A stretch of 64,000 bases of DNA, from the NCBI GenBank assembly GCA_016795285.1, contig JAEUIC010000025.1, positions 1-64,000 of the forward strand, written 5' to 3'. Positions 24,250 to 33,540 of this stretch are shown here, piece after piece (position 1 is the first letter of the stretch; every line of letters starts with the position of its first letter). A model generated the notes under the pieces. The model searched no databases. It was not told where the DNA came from and saw only the letters and a list, made by a program, of their open reading frames with translations. The position numbers and the translations under genes are program-made. This DNA comes from Planctomycetota bacterium. GTDB taxonomy: Bacteria > Planctomycetota > B15-G4 > SIAN01.

Positions 24250-27197
24250 ATCGCATGACGCTGAAGTCGCTCGAACGCGGCGCAGCGCACGCGCTGCTGG
24301 CGGCGATCGCGCTGCTGGCGGCGGGGCGCACCGTCGCCTCGCGCGGCGATGGAGAGCGGCCCGCCGCGATCGCCGTCGATCCGCGCTTCGATCCCGCGGT
24401 CGCGACTCCTGCGGCGCTCGCGGCAGCGCCGCCGGACGGCGCGTCGGCGGAGCCCGCTGAGGTCGACGCCGACGCCATCGCAAGCGCCACGATCGAGGCG
24501 CTCCGCATCGCGCAACCCGCGACGGCGCCGCGTGCCGCGATGACGCTGACCATCGTCTTCGAGGAGGCCGCCCCATCGGACGCTGCCGTCGCGCCACCGC
24601 GTGCAGTCCATCTCGAGCACCACCGCGCCCCCGCAGCTCCGCGCCACGCGAACGGCCGCTCGCTCGCGACCGAGCGGATCGCGCGGCACGAAGTCGCCGA
24701 TCGGCAGCTGCCGCTCGCGATCGCTGCCGAGATCGGCGATCGGCTCGAGGTCGGCGGCGACGCGTGGCTCGACCAGCGGTTCCTCGTCGATCGCGCGCTG
24801 TTGCGAACCGCTCGACTCGTGGTGCCGCTCGTCCCACGCACGCTGCTGACCGGAACCGTCGCGCCCCTGTCGAGCGATCGACGCGATCTCGTCGCGGAAC
24901 TCACCATCCGCTCGGAACGCGATCCCGCCGCCGAGTGGCGCCAGCGGATCGAGGGGGCGTTCGCGCTCGCTCCGCCGTTCGCGCCGCCCTGGACGATCGC
25001 GGTGCAGAGCGAGGGGTTCGCCCCCAGCGAGCGACGAGGCGTCGATGGTCGCGCCCCCTTGCGGATCGAGCTGGCGCGGCCGACTGCGCTGGTCGGCACC
25101 GTGCGCGCGGTCGATGGGACGCCGCTCGTCGGCGTCGCGATCCGCTGCGGCCGGCTCGGCGTGCTCCCGGTCGACGAACGCGTCCTCGCCCACAGCGATG
25201 CGGACGGCGGCTTCTCGCTCGTCGACGTGCCGTTGGCGCCGATCGTGCTGTCGGCCCATCGCGAGGGCTACGCGCCGACGCGCCGCGAGACGTCGCTCGA
25301 GGAATTGCGCAGCGGCCGGTTCGACCTGGTGCTCGAGCCGCAGGTGCGCTTCGTCGGGCAAGTCGTCGATCCCGAAGGCCGCCCCATCGCCGGCGCCGAG
25401 ATGACCATCGGATCGTTGACCGATCACCTGGTGGTCGGATCGCTGACGAGCGATGCGCGCGGCGGCTTCGACATGCCTTGGATCGCCGCCGATCGTCTCT
25501 ACCACGTCGAAGTGCGGGCGCCCGGATTCGCCCCGCTCGATGCCGGCCCGTTCCGCGCGCCGGACGAGTCGATCGAGATCGGACTCGAACCGCTGCGCGA
25601 GCTCGTGATCGCGGTGGTCGACGCGGACGGTCGCCCGATCTCCGACGCCAACGTCGCCGCGCGCCCGCTGCCGCCGCTGCGCGAGCACGAGGCGCACGAC
25701 CTCGCGAGCGCAGGCGTCGTCACGGTGAGGAGCGACGCGCGCGGTCTCGCGAGACTCCGCGCGCTGCTGCCGACGGAGCAGCGACTCCTCGTGAGCGCGG
25801 CCGGCTACCTCCCCCACGCAGGACGGCTGCCGACCGGCGACACCGGAGCCGGCGACGGGAACGCGCCGCGACGCGTCACGCTGCAGCGCTCTCGCGAGCA
25901 GCGCATCCGGATCGTGGCACCGGACGGCGCACCGCTGGCCGGCGTCCGCGTCGTACCAGCGCTCCTCTCGCAGCACGGCGGCTGGCTGCCCCACCCGCTC
26001 GCGAGCACGGCTCTCACCGATTCGCAGGGAGTCGTCGCGCTCGACGGCGCGGACGACCGGCCCGGCTCGTTCCTCGCCGATCGGCCCGACGGCGCGCGCG
26101 CGCGCTTCGAGCTGGACGCGGCGAGCGAGCCGCTGTGGCGCTGGCCCGAGTGCGGCGCGCTCGAGATTGAACTCGACGGAGAGCTGGTCGCACGGGCGGG
26201 CGCGCTCCACCTCCTCGTCGATCGCGCGGACGGCAGCGAGCTCGCGCTGCGACCCGGCGCGGACGGGCGCTGCTGGCTCCCCCACCAGCCGATCGGTGCG
26301 CTGCGCGTGCGTTTGCTCGACGAGTGGCTCTCGTCGACCTGGCACACCTACGCGGCGCAGGAGCGGTCCACGCGGATCGAACGCGACGCCACCTGCCGCT
26401 TGCGGTTCAGCGCCGACGGGACCTCTCGCGTTCGCGGCCGTGTCGTCGCCTCGCGCGACACGATCGCGAGCGGCGTGCGCATCGTCGCGACCCGCGCGAC
26501 GGCGCGCCTCGCGAACCCCGTGCATTGCGCCTCGCTCGAGCTCGACGGCCGGTTCACGCTAGTCGGTCTCGAGCCCGGCCGCTGGCGGATCGTCGCCGTG
26601 GCCGCCGGAGCCCATGCGCTCGCCGTGGCGAGCGAGGAGGTGCAACTCGGCGAAGGCAGCGAGAAGGAAGTCGAACTGACGATCCCGACCGCGGCCGTCT
26701 CGCTCGAGCTGCGCGCTGTTCCGTCGCTCGCGCCGCTCGCGCGCGCGACGATCGAGCTCCTCGACGGCGCCGGCGCCGTGCTGGCGCGCGGAGCATCGGC
26801 CGAGGACGGGGCGTTCGCGTGGGCGGGCGAACTCGACGAGCCGCTCCGCGCCGTCGCGCGGGCGCCAGGCTTCCGCGCGCGTCCGCTCTCGCTGGCGGAG
26901 GTCGCGCGCGGCGGGAGGATCGCGCTCGAGCCTCTCGAGCCGCCCGTCGCTCGCGCGCGGGTGCAGGTCATCGACGCGCTCGGCGCGCCGCTCGCCGGGC
27001 TCGCCGTCACGCTCGAGCGGTCCGGCGCTCCGCTCCGCGCGGACGAACCGCAGGTGGCGCTCACCAACGAAGCCGGCGGCGCCGAGTTCACGGCGCCGCC
27101 GGGTTGCTTTGTGGTGAGTTGCGCGGGCGTCTCGCTCGAGGTCGAGATCGCCGCCGAGGGGGCGACCGCGCTGACGCTCCGCGTCGAACGACGCTGA
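24246..27197 (+). CDS. Large exported protein with carboxypeptidase-regulatory-like repeats
   Basis: 983 residues from ATG in an ATGA overlap. There is a signal-like hydrophobic segment (AAHALLAAIALLAAGRTVAS) near the start. From about residue 250 onward there are repeated beta-sandwich units of the CarboxypepD_reg type, each with a 'G.V.d..G.PlaGv.v......' opening and a 'tdadGrF.l..l' turn. Examples are LVGTVRAVDGTPLVGVAIRC with SDADGGFSLVDVPL, QVVDPEGRPIAGAEMTIGSL, and FTLVGLEPGRWRIVAVA. About six units are visible. Such proteins act at the cell surface or periplasm, often in adhesion or carbohydrate binding. No peptidase domain is present. Confidence 0.75.
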   Translation: MNRMTLKSLERGAAHALLAAIALLAAGRTVASRGDGERPAAIAVDPRFDPAVATPAALAAAPPDGASAEPAEVDADAIASATIEALRIAQPATAPRAAMTLTIVFEEAAPSDAAVAPPRAVHLEHHRAPAAPRHANGRSLATERIARHEVADRQLPLAIAAEIGDRLEVGGDAWLDQRFLVDRALLRTARLVVPLVPRTLLTGTVAPLSSDRRDLVAELTIRSERDPAAEWRQRIEGAFALAPPFAPPWTIAVQSEGFAPSERRGVDGRAPLRIELARPTALVGTVRAVDGTPLVGVAIRCGRLGVLPVDERVLAHSDADGGFSLVDVPLAPIVLSAHREGYAPTRRETSLEELRSGRFDLVLEPQVRFVGQVVDPEGRPIAGAEMTIGSLTDHLVVGSLTSDARGGFDMPWIAADRLYHVEVRAPGFAPLDAGPFRAPDESIEIGLEPLRELVIAVVDADGRPISDANVAARPLPPLREHEAHDLASAGVVTVRSDARGLARLRALLPTEQRLLVSAAGYLPHAGRLPTGDTGAGDGNAPRRVTLQRSREQRIRIVAPDGAPLAGVRVVPALLSQHGGWLPHPLASTALTDSQGVVALDGADDRPGSFLADRPDGARARFELDAASEPLWRWPECGALEIELDGELVARAGALHLLVDRADGSELALRPGADGRCWLPHQPIGALRVRLLDEWLSSTWHTYAAQERSTRIERDATCRLRFSADGTSRVRGRVVASRDTIASGVRIVATRATARLANPVHCASLELDGRFTLVGLEPGRWRIVAVAAGAHALAVASEEVQLGEGSEKEVELTIPTAAVSLELRAVPSLAPLARATIELLDGAGAVLARGASAEDGAFAWAGELDEPLRAVARAPGFRARPLSLAEVARGGRIALEPLEPPVARARVQVIDALGAPLAGLAVTLERSGAPLRADEPQVALTNEAGGAEFTAPPGCFVVSCAGVSLEVEIAAEGATALTLRVERR

Positions 27198-27219
27198 GCC
27201 TCCGCGCGGCTCGCTCCGT

Positions 27220-28299
27220 TCATTCCATCGACGAGACCGCCGCCACCAGGCAGCCCTGCGAGACCGAGTTGAGCGGCTCCTTGCCGAGCCGCACGCCCTT
27301 GATGGCGATCGGGAACTTGATCTTCTGGACCTCCTCGCGGAACACCTCGATGAAGCCCTGGATCAGCGAGCCGCCGCCGGCGCAGACGATCTCGACCGGA
27401 TCGCTGAAGTTGGGCAGGTCGCGCCCCATCATCAGGCGATTGCGGATGTTCTGCAGCGTGTAGGAGATGAGGTTCCTGTAGTAGATCGCGATCGCTTCCT
27501 GCTCGCGTCCCTTCGGCGAGCGGATGTCCATGCCGCTCTCCTTGATGTAGGTGACCTTCGAGGAGGGCAGGCCGAGCACGTTCGCGGCGTTGGTGTCGAT
27601 CCAGTCGCCGCCGCGCGCCACCGAGAAGGTCAGCGCCGGGATCGTCTTGTAGGCGACGCAGACGTTCACCATGCCGCCGCCGAAGCTGATGCCGATGCCG
27701 GTGAAGTCCTCCGCGGCGAGTTCGGCGAAGGTGACGGCGTGGCCCTCGTTCATCGGGGTCGGGTTGTAGCCGAGCTTCTGCAGCATCCCGGCGAACAGCC
27801 CCTGGTGGTAGACGATGTTGTTCTCCTTGTCGACCGACTCGGCCGGCACGGAGAAGAAGCACGGCTCGTTCGGCTGCGCGGGCTCGCCGAGCACCTTCTT
27901 GATGATCATCTGCATCATCGGGAGGGCCTCCTTCTCGAGCGAGGAAATCAGGCCGTCCTTCATCGGGCGGCGCGTCGGCCGGCCGAACACGTTGGCGAGC
28001 TCGAAGGCCGAGCCGCCGAGCACGATCAGCGAGTTCTCGTGCACGACGTACGGCACGTTGAGCCGCGTCAGCATCGAGCGGCTGTGCACGTCGCCCTGGA
28101 TGTCGAGGAACGCGTTGCGCTCGCAGCGGACGACGATGCCGCCCTTCTGGTCGCGCACCGCCGCGAGGATGTTGGCAGTGCCGATGTCGAGGCCCTTGCC
28201 CGCCATCTTGGCCACGCCATGGGAGCGTTCCACGACACCGGTCGTGCCGCTCGCCGGACGCATCCCGCTCTCGTTGCTGCCGTGATCTGCGCTACCCAT
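27220..28299 (-). CDS. Actin-like ATPase (MreB/ParM superfamily)
   Basis: 359 residues. The actin-fold nucleotide motifs are visible: phosphate-1 loop GLDIGTANILAAVR, phosphate-2 loop GIGISFGGGMVNVCVAYKTI, and adenosine motif VCAGGGSLIQGFIEVF. It is divergent from true MreB, so it is a lineage-specific filament protein or actin-like ATPase of unknown role. ATG 28299 has AGGAA 7 nt upstream; an alternative start is M32, directly before the fold. The gene for a coiled-coil protein lies 71 bp upstream on the same strand, probably one transcript, which suggests a filament plus a regulator or anchor. Confidence 0.8.
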   Translation of the reverse strand: MGSADHGSNESGMRPASGTTGVVERSHGVAKMAGKGLDIGTANILAAVRDQKGGIVVRCERNAFLDIQGDVHSRSMLTRLNVPYVVHENSLIVLGGSAFELANVFGRPTRRPMKDGLISSLEKEALPMMQMIIKKVLGEPAQPNEPCFFSVPAESVDKENNIVYHQGLFAGMLQKLGYNPTPMNEGHAVTFAELAAEDFTGIGISFGGGMVNVCVAYKTIPALTFSVARGGDWIDTNAANVLGLPSSKVTYIKESGMDIRSPKGREQEAIAIYYRNLISYTLQNIRNRLMMGRDLPNFSDPVEIVCAGGGSLIQGFIEVFREEVQKIKFPIAIKGVRLGKEPLNSVSQGCLVAAVSSME

Positions 28300-28370
28300 G
28301 TCGCGTTCCTGCCTCGCCAGTTGTTGAAGGGACCAACGACCCACTCCGTCGGCATGCGCGGGGCGACCGC

Positions 28371-29165
28371 TCAAGCGTCGCTCTTCGGACCGCGCATCGA
28401 CTTCATGCGGGCGAGCGCGTCCGAGACGTCGCTGCCCTTGCGCTCCTTGGCTTCGACCGCGTCGAGGTTGCCCTCGAGCTCGGGGATCGACTGGAACAGG
28501 CCGGAGAGCTCGACCGGCGCGTCGTCGGCGACGTTGGTGACGCCGACCTTCCGCCCGATCCGGTCGATCTGCGACGCGAGCTCCGCGCCGAGCGACTGGA
28601 TCCGCTGCTCGAGCGCGCCGGTCGGAGCTGCGGCCGGCGCCGGCGCGGCGACCACCACCGGGGCGGGCGGCCGGGCGATCTCCTTGCGCAGCGAGCGCAG
28701 CTCCTCGAGCAGGTCCTGCGGCGACCCGGCCTGCGACCGCTGGCGCAGCACGCGCAGCTCGGCGTCGAGCTCGGCCTGCCGGGCGAGCGCCTCGGAGAGC
28801 TGCCCGTCGCGCTGCGACAGGCGCTCCTCGAGCGATCGCATCTCGACGGCGTCCTGCTCGAGACGCTGCTTCAGCTCGTCGAAGTTCTTCTGCGCCGCGC
28901 CCTGCTGCTGCTGCATCTCGCTGCGCAGCATGTCGCGGAAGATCGTGGTGGAGTCCTGCAGCAGCTCCTGCCGCTCGCCGGGCCGCTCCGGCGCGCCGCG
29001 GCGCGCGAGCGCGCGGTCGACCGCCTGCTCGATCAGCTCGAGGATCTGGCTCGACCGGATCACCCGGACCTGGTCGAGCCCCTTCTTCTTGAGCTCGTCG
29101 ATGGTGGTCCGCGTCGAGCGCGACTGCAGCTCGTTGCGGACGTCGCTCAGGAACTCGGTCGCCAT
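28371..29165 (-). CDS. Coiled-coil protein paired with actin-like gene
   Basis: 264 residues from ATG 29165. The N-terminal 60 residues are mixed charge (ATEFLSDVRNELQSRSTRTT). Residues about 75-185 are a heptad-rich coiled coil with many Gln/Glu/Leu/Arg. A Pro/Ala linker (RPPAPVVVAAPAPAAAP) follows, then a second short coil (ALEQRIQSLGAELASQIDRI) and a charged tail. No enzyme motif and no membrane segment. As the upstream partner of the actin-like gene, it may organise or tether the filament; that is an inference. Confidence 0.7.
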   Translation of the reverse strand: MATEFLSDVRNELQSRSTRTTIDELKKKGLDQVRVIRSSQILELIEQAVDRALARRGAPERPGERQELLQDSTTIFRDMLRSEMQQQQGAAQKNFDELKQRLEQDAVEMRSLEERLSQRDGQLSEALARQAELDAELRVLRQRSQAGSPQDLLEELRSLRKEIARPPAPVVVAAPAPAAAPTGALEQRIQSLGAELASQIDRIGRKVGVTNVADDAPVELSGLFQSIPELEGNLDAVEAKERKGSDVSDALARMKSMRGPKSDA

Positions 29166-29330
29166 GCCGTTTCGCTCCCCTGCCGGTGGGGCTGCATCGA
29201 CGAGCGAGCGGCTCGACTTGAAGCGCAATTCGACCGGTCGGCGCAGCCGACCCGCTTCCGCCGGCGGCGCCGCGACGCCTGGACCGCGATGCGATCTCTT
29301 TTCCGGGACATTCGTCCGCCAATGAGGCGA

Positions 29331-29358
29331 TTGCGGCGGCCGCGCGCTCCCCTACAAT
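29331..29358 (+). promoter_or_regulatory. Promoter of the hybrid histidine kinase
   Basis: TTGCGG (29331-29336), a 16-nt spacer and TACAAT (29353-29358, five of six to consensus) lie 57 bp upstream of the kinase start, in the divergent gap shared with the coiled-coil gene. Confidence 0.55.
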
Positions 29359-29414
29359 CCGCGCCGTTCCTTGGGAACCCGGCGCCCGGCACGATCGCGA
29401 GGGGAAGCTCGGCG

Positions 29415-30806
29415 ATGTCGTGGGTCGAATCGATCCCGCTTCCGGCACTGCGCGTCGACGCAGCAGGCGTCGTCGTCGAAGGCAATCGACTGGCGCAGAA
29501 GCTGTTCGATCGACCGCTCGCGGAGCGGCTCGGCCGGCGCGTCGACGCGGCGACCGACGCGCCGCTGCCGCCGCCGATCGCCACGATCCCGCTCGCCGAC
29601 GGCGCCTTGCTGCTCTACTCCGACGCGAGCCTCGTCGAGCGGCTGCAGCAGCAGGTCTACCACCTCTCGCGCCTCGCTTCGGCCGGCCGCCTCGTGGCCG
29701 TCGTCGTCCACGAGATCAACAATGCGCTGGCCGGGATCGTCGGCTACGCGCAGTTCCTGCTGGCGCAGCCGCTCGCTCCCGAGGCGCGGCGCGACCTCGC
29801 GCGCATCCACGAGGAGGCGCTGCGCACCGCGCGCGTCGCCCAGAACCTTCTGCGCTTCAGCCGCAGCGGCCGCGGGGAGCGCCGCCCGGCCCGGATGGAC
29901 GAGCTGCTCGCTCGGTGCGCCGAGCTGAAGCGGCGCGACTTCGCGCTGCGCTCGATCAAGCTCGAGCTCGACCTCGCGGCCGGGCTGCCGACCCTCGAAG
30001 CGGACGAGGCGCTCCTCTCGCAGGTGTTCATCAACCTGCTCACGAACGCGCAGCAGGGGATCAGCTCGGTGAAGGAGCGCGGCCATGTCGTCGTCCGCGC
30101 GCGCACGACGCGGCGGCGCCTCGTGGTCGACGTGATCGACGACGGGCCGGGCATCCCGGAGCCGTTGCGCGAGCGGATCTTCGACCCGTTCTTCACGTCG
30201 CGCAGCGACGGTTCCGGCACCGGCCTCGGCCTCACCCTCTGCCGCGAGATCCTGCACGACCACGGCGGCGAGATCCGCGTCGCGCGCCGTCGCGCGCCGG
30301 GCGCCTGCATGCGCGTCTCGCTGCCGATCGTCGCGCACGCCTCGGCGCCCGCGGAGCCGCAGGAGCCGCAGCCACCGGCGGCACGCATCGAGGGCTGCCG
30401 CGTCGTCGTGGTCGAGGACGAGCCGTCGCTGCGCGAGGTGATCACGCGCACCTTCTCGGGCCACGGCAACCACGTGATCACCTTCGAGCACGGCGAGGAC
30501 GCGCTCTCCTACCTCGCTGGCGAGCAGGTCGACGTGGTGGTGAGCGACATCCACCGCCCCGGCCTCGACGGCATGCAGCTCTACGAGCAGCTCGCGCGCA
30601 CGCGGCCGGCGCTGCTCCGCCGCTTCATCTTCGTCACCGGGGATGCGCTCGGCGAGGAGACCGCCGCGTTCCTGCGCCGCTCGCGCGCGCAAGTGCTCCG
30701 CAAGCCGCTCGAGCTCGACCAGCTCGTCCGCGCGGCGCACGCGATCGTGCAGCGCGCGTCCGAGCAGGGCGAGCTGTTCAAGTCGGCACCGGCATCCGGC
30801 GGCTGA
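29415..30806 (+). CDS. Hybrid histidine kinase with receiver domain
   Basis: 463 residues. A short PAS-like N-terminus (about 1-70) is followed by the dimerisation/phosphoacceptor helix with the H-box VVHEINNALAGIVGYAQ (His99). The N-box is LLTNAQQGISSV, the G1-box DDGPGIPE, the F region FDPFFTS and the G2-box GTGLGLTL. After a Pro-rich linker, a receiver domain starts with VVVVEDEPSLREVI and has the phosphoacceptor Asp378 in VVSDIHRPGLDG, then a conserved Thr and Lys (FVTGD, LRKPLE). There are no membrane helices, so it is a cytoplasmic NtrB/Atos-type kinase that passes phosphate to its own receiver. No separate output regulator lies beside it, but a ChpT-like protein is encoded 1.2 kb away. 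Confidence 0.9.
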   Translation: MSWVESIPLPALRVDAAGVVVEGNRLAQKLFDRPLAERLGRRVDAATDAPLPPPIATIPLADGALLLYSDASLVERLQQQVYHLSRLASAGRLVAVVVHEINNALAGIVGYAQFLLAQPLAPEARRDLARIHEEALRTARVAQNLLRFSRSGRGERRPARMDELLARCAELKRRDFALRSIKLELDLAAGLPTLEADEALLSQVFINLLTNAQQGISSVKERGHVVVRARTTRRRLVVDVIDDGPGIPEPLRERIFDPFFTSRSDGSGTGLGLTLCREILHDHGGEIRVARRRAPGACMRVSLPIVAHASAPAEPQEPQPPAARIEGCRVVVVEDEPSLREVITRTFSGHGNHVITFEHGEDALSYLAGEQVDVVVSDIHRPGLDGMQLYEQLARTRPALLRRFIFVTGDALGEETAAFLRRSRAQVLRKPLELDQLVRAAHAIVQRASEQGELFKSAPASGG

Positions 30807-30820
30807 TCAGCGCCGGCGGA

Positions 30821-31981
30821 TCACTCGACCCAATCGGCGAGGAACAGGTTGGTGTCGCGCGGCGCGGAACCGTGGCGATTGGCGGCCCACACCAGGTGCT
30901 TGCCGTCGGGGCTGAACATCGGGAAGCCGTCGAACTGCTCGTCGAAGGTGATCCGCTCCAGCCCGCTCCCGTCGACGTTCACCATGTAGAGATCGAAGTT
31001 GCGGTTCTTCGGGTTCGGATCGTGCAGGTTCGACGAGAAGATCACCCGCTTGCCGTCGGGCAGCATGAACGGCGCCCAGTTCGACGCGCCGTTCGAGAAG
31101 AACGTCCGCTTGTTGCCGCCATCGGCATCCATGATGCGCAGCTCGAGCGGGCCCGGGCGCCACATGCCGAGTTCCATCATCTCGCGGTAGGCGCCGACGT
31201 CCTCGGGCGTGGTCGGCGTGAAGCCGCGGTAGACGATCTGCCGGTCACCCGGCGTGAAGAACGCGCCGCCGTCGTAGCCGAGCTCGTGCGTCAGGCGCGT
31301 CACGTCGCTGCCATCGACGCGCATCTTGTAGAGGTCGAGATCGCCGTCGCGCATCGACGTGAAGACGATCCACTCGCCGTCGTTCGACACGGTGCACTCG
31401 GCGTCGTAGCCGGGGGTCGCGGTGAGGCGCTCGACGCGGCGTCCGTCGGGATCGGCGGCGAAGATGTCGAAGCCGTCGTTGAACTTCCAGACGTAGCCGT
31501 ACTTCTGGTAGTCGGGCGGTGCCGGCGGCGTCGGCGACGCGACATGGGTCGAGGCGTAGAGGATGCGCTTCGCGCCCGGCAGGAAGTAGCCGCAGGTGGT
31601 CTTGCCGAGGCCCGAGCTGACCAGTCGCAGGCTCCCCGCCGCGAGGTCCATCGTGAAGATCTGGTCGGCGACGAAATCGGCGCGCGTCGACTGGAAGATG
31701 AACTGGTCGCCCTCGAACGAGAAGTAGCACTCCGCGTTCTGGCCGGAGAAGGTCAGCTGCCGGACGTTCCGCAGCCGCCGCTCCTGCGCATGCGCCTCGA
31801 TCGGCTTCGCCGGGCCCTGGTCGTACTTCGCCATCCAGGCCGTCGCGGCCGCGCGATCAGCCGCATGCAGCTCGCTGAGCGGGCACGGACCGAGCGGGCA
31901 CTCGTTGGAGGCACCGCATCCGGCGACGGCGAACGCGGCAGCGGTGAGGAGGAGCGCGGCGTGGGAGGCGGGAAGGCGCAC
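30821..31981 (-). CDS. TolB-like beta-propeller lipoprotein
   Basis: 386 residues from GTG 31981, which gives a lipoprotein signal (RLPASHAALLLTAAAFAVAG followed by Cys). The mature protein has repeated WD40-like/PD40 blades: VRQLTFSGQNAECYFSFEGD, ECTVSNDGEWIVFTSMRDGD, DLYMVNVDGSGLERITFDEQ and MFSPDGKHLVWAANRHG. It resembles TolB and DPP-IV N-terminal propellers but lacks a peptidase domain. Expected location is a membrane-anchored periplasmic or outer-membrane protein, binding role. Separated by 15 bp from the convergent kinase gene. Confidence 0.85.
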   Translation of the reverse strand: MRLPASHAALLLTAAAFAVAGCGASNECPLGPCPLSELHAADRAAATAWMAKYDQGPAKPIEAHAQERRLRNVRQLTFSGQNAECYFSFEGDQFIFQSTRADFVADQIFTMDLAAGSLRLVSSGLGKTTCGYFLPGAKRILYASTHVASPTPPAPPDYQKYGYVWKFNDGFDIFAADPDGRRVERLTATPGYDAECTVSNDGEWIVFTSMRDGDLDLYKMRVDGSDVTRLTHELGYDGGAFFTPGDRQIVYRGFTPTTPEDVGAYREMMELGMWRPGPLELRIMDADGGNKRTFFSNGASNWAPFMLPDGKRVIFSSNLHDPNPKNRNFDLYMVNVDGSGLERITFDEQFDGFPMFSPDGKHLVWAANRHGSAPRDTNLFLADWVE

Positions 31982-32018
31982 TTGGAAGATCTCCGTGGGG
32001 TCGGGAAGGGGGGACGTT

Positions 32019-32660
32019 TTAGCGGCCGGCGGGCAGATCGAGATCTGCGCTCCACTCGTCCGCGGCGGTGCGCGTGACGAACGTCCCGCCGACCGCACGG
32101 CAGAGTTCCTCCGCGATCCGCACCTCCGGCTCGCCGGCGGCGGCGGGACGCGCGGGGCGACAGCGCACGAAGAACTGCACCCGTCCGTTCTCGCCGCTCG
32201 CGCGCAGCTCGAGCGCGAGGCCGACCCCACCGCGCTCGGGCAGCGCCGGAAGCAGCGCCGCGAGGAGCGCGAGCCCGGCCGCCTCGGCGTCGAGCGGCAC
32301 GATCGGCGGCGCCGGTGCGCGAACGAGGCTGATCCCCCGCCCCTTGCCGACCAGCGCCACGATCCGCTCGACCGACTCGAGCACGAACTCCGCGTTGCGG
32401 GGCGCCGCATCCAGTTCGCGCTCGTCGGGCCCGAGCCGGCGGATCCACCCGACCAGTTCCTCCATCCGCGCGAGCTGCTGGTCGATCATCCCGCCGACGC
32501 GGTCCGACAGCGAGATCCCCGCCTTCAGCAGCTGCCGGACGCCCGCCATGACGGTGAGCACGTTGTTGGTCTCGTGCAGGATCGCCCCGCCGAGGAAGCC
32601 GAAGACGGCGCGACGCGCCCGCTCATGCTCGACGCCAGTCGCACCCGCTGGACGCGCCAT
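32019..32660 (-). CDS. ChpT-like histidine phosphotransferase / degenerate kinase
   Basis: 213 residues; ATG 32660 follows a purine-rich GGAGAGGGA. The N-terminal half is a dimerisation/phosphoacceptor helical hairpin with FLGGAILHETNNVLTVMAGV (His29), very like the H-box region of the neighbouring hybrid kinase. The C-terminal half has the size of a kinase ATPase domain, but no N-box Asn, no DxGxG and no GxGxG, so it cannot bind ATP normally. This layout is that of ChpT-type phosphotransfer proteins. It may shuttle phosphate from the hybrid kinase receiver. Inference from motifs and proximity. Confidence 0.6.
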   Translation of the reverse strand: MARPAGATGVEHERARRAVFGFLGGAILHETNNVLTVMAGVRQLLKAGISLSDRVGGMIDQQLARMEELVGWIRRLGPDERELDAAPRNAEFVLESVERIVALVGKGRGISLVRAPAPPIVPLDAEAAGLALLAALLPALPERGGVGLALELRASGENGRVQFFVRCRPARPAAAGEPEVRIAEELCRAVGGTFVTRTAADEWSADLDLPAGR

Positions 32661-32754
32661 CGCTTCCCTCTCCCCGAGATTCGGGACGGATCGGTCGCTT
32701 GCTTCCCGGGTGCGTCGTCGTAGGGTAGCGCTGCATCGCGGGGAGCGGACCGAG

Positions 32755-33519
32755 ATGATCGAAGTCGACGGGCTCTGCAAGGAATACCCGGCCACGCGCA
32801 AGGGCGAGGCGAAGCGCGCCGTCGACGGCGTCTCGTTCCGTTGCGAGCCGGGCAAGGTCTACGCGCTGCTCGGCCCGAACGGCGCGGGCAAGACCTCGAC
32901 GCTGCGGATGATCGCGACGACGCTCGCGCCCACCGCCGGCACGCTGCGCGTCTGCGGTCACGGCCTCGACGCGCCGCAGCGCATCCGCGCCTCGATCGGC
33001 TTCCTCACCGGCAACACCGCGCCGTACGGTCGGCTCACGGCGCGCGAGGTGATCGCCTACTTCGCCCGGCTCTTCGAGGTCGCCGAGATCGAGCTGCCGG
33101 CGCGCATCGAGGCGCTGGCGCGCCGCCTGCAGATGACCGAGTTCCTCGACCGGCGGTGCGACAAGCTCTCGATGGGCCAGAAGCAGAAGGTCGGCATCGC
33201 GCGGACGATCGTCCACGAGCCGGCCGTGCTGATCCTCGACGAGCCGACGGCCGGCCTCGACGTGCTGGCGGCGCGCGCGATCATCGAACTGATCCGCGCC
33301 TGCCGCGCCGAGGGCAAGACGGTGCTCTTCTCGACGCACGTGATGACCGAGGCGGCGAAGCTCGCCGACCGAGTCGGGGTCATGCTCGACGGCAAGCTGG
33401 TCGTCGAAGGGACGCCGGCCGAACTGCTGGCGAGCACCGGGACGCCCGACCTCGAGGAGGCGTTCCTCGCCATCGTCGCCGCGCGCGAGCGAGCCGTCGG
33501 CGCCGCGGCCTCGCGTTGA
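32755..33519 (+). CDS. ABC transporter ATP-binding protein (NatA type)
   Basis: 254 residues. It has a complete ABC ATPase: Walker A GPNGAGKT (residues 40-47), signature LSMGQKQKVGIAR, Walker B AVLILDEPTAGLD and the switch His in VLFSTHV. The start MIEVDGLCKEYPATRKGEAK and the overall pattern fit the NatA/CcmA-like export ATPases. No permease gene follows: the next gene is convergent and unrelated, so the membrane partner must be encoded elsewhere or has been lost. Confidence 0.9.
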   Translation: MIEVDGLCKEYPATRKGEAKRAVDGVSFRCEPGKVYALLGPNGAGKTSTLRMIATTLAPTAGTLRVCGHGLDAPQRIRASIGFLTGNTAPYGRLTAREVIAYFARLFEVAEIELPARIEALARRLQMTEFLDRRCDKLSMGQKQKVGIARTIVHEPAVLILDEPTAGLDVLAARAIIELIRACRAEGKTVLFSTHVMTEAAKLADRVGVMLDGKLVVEGTPAELLASTGTPDLEEAFLAIVAARERAVGAAASR

Positions 33520-33540
33520 CGGCGCCGAACCGCCGCGCGC

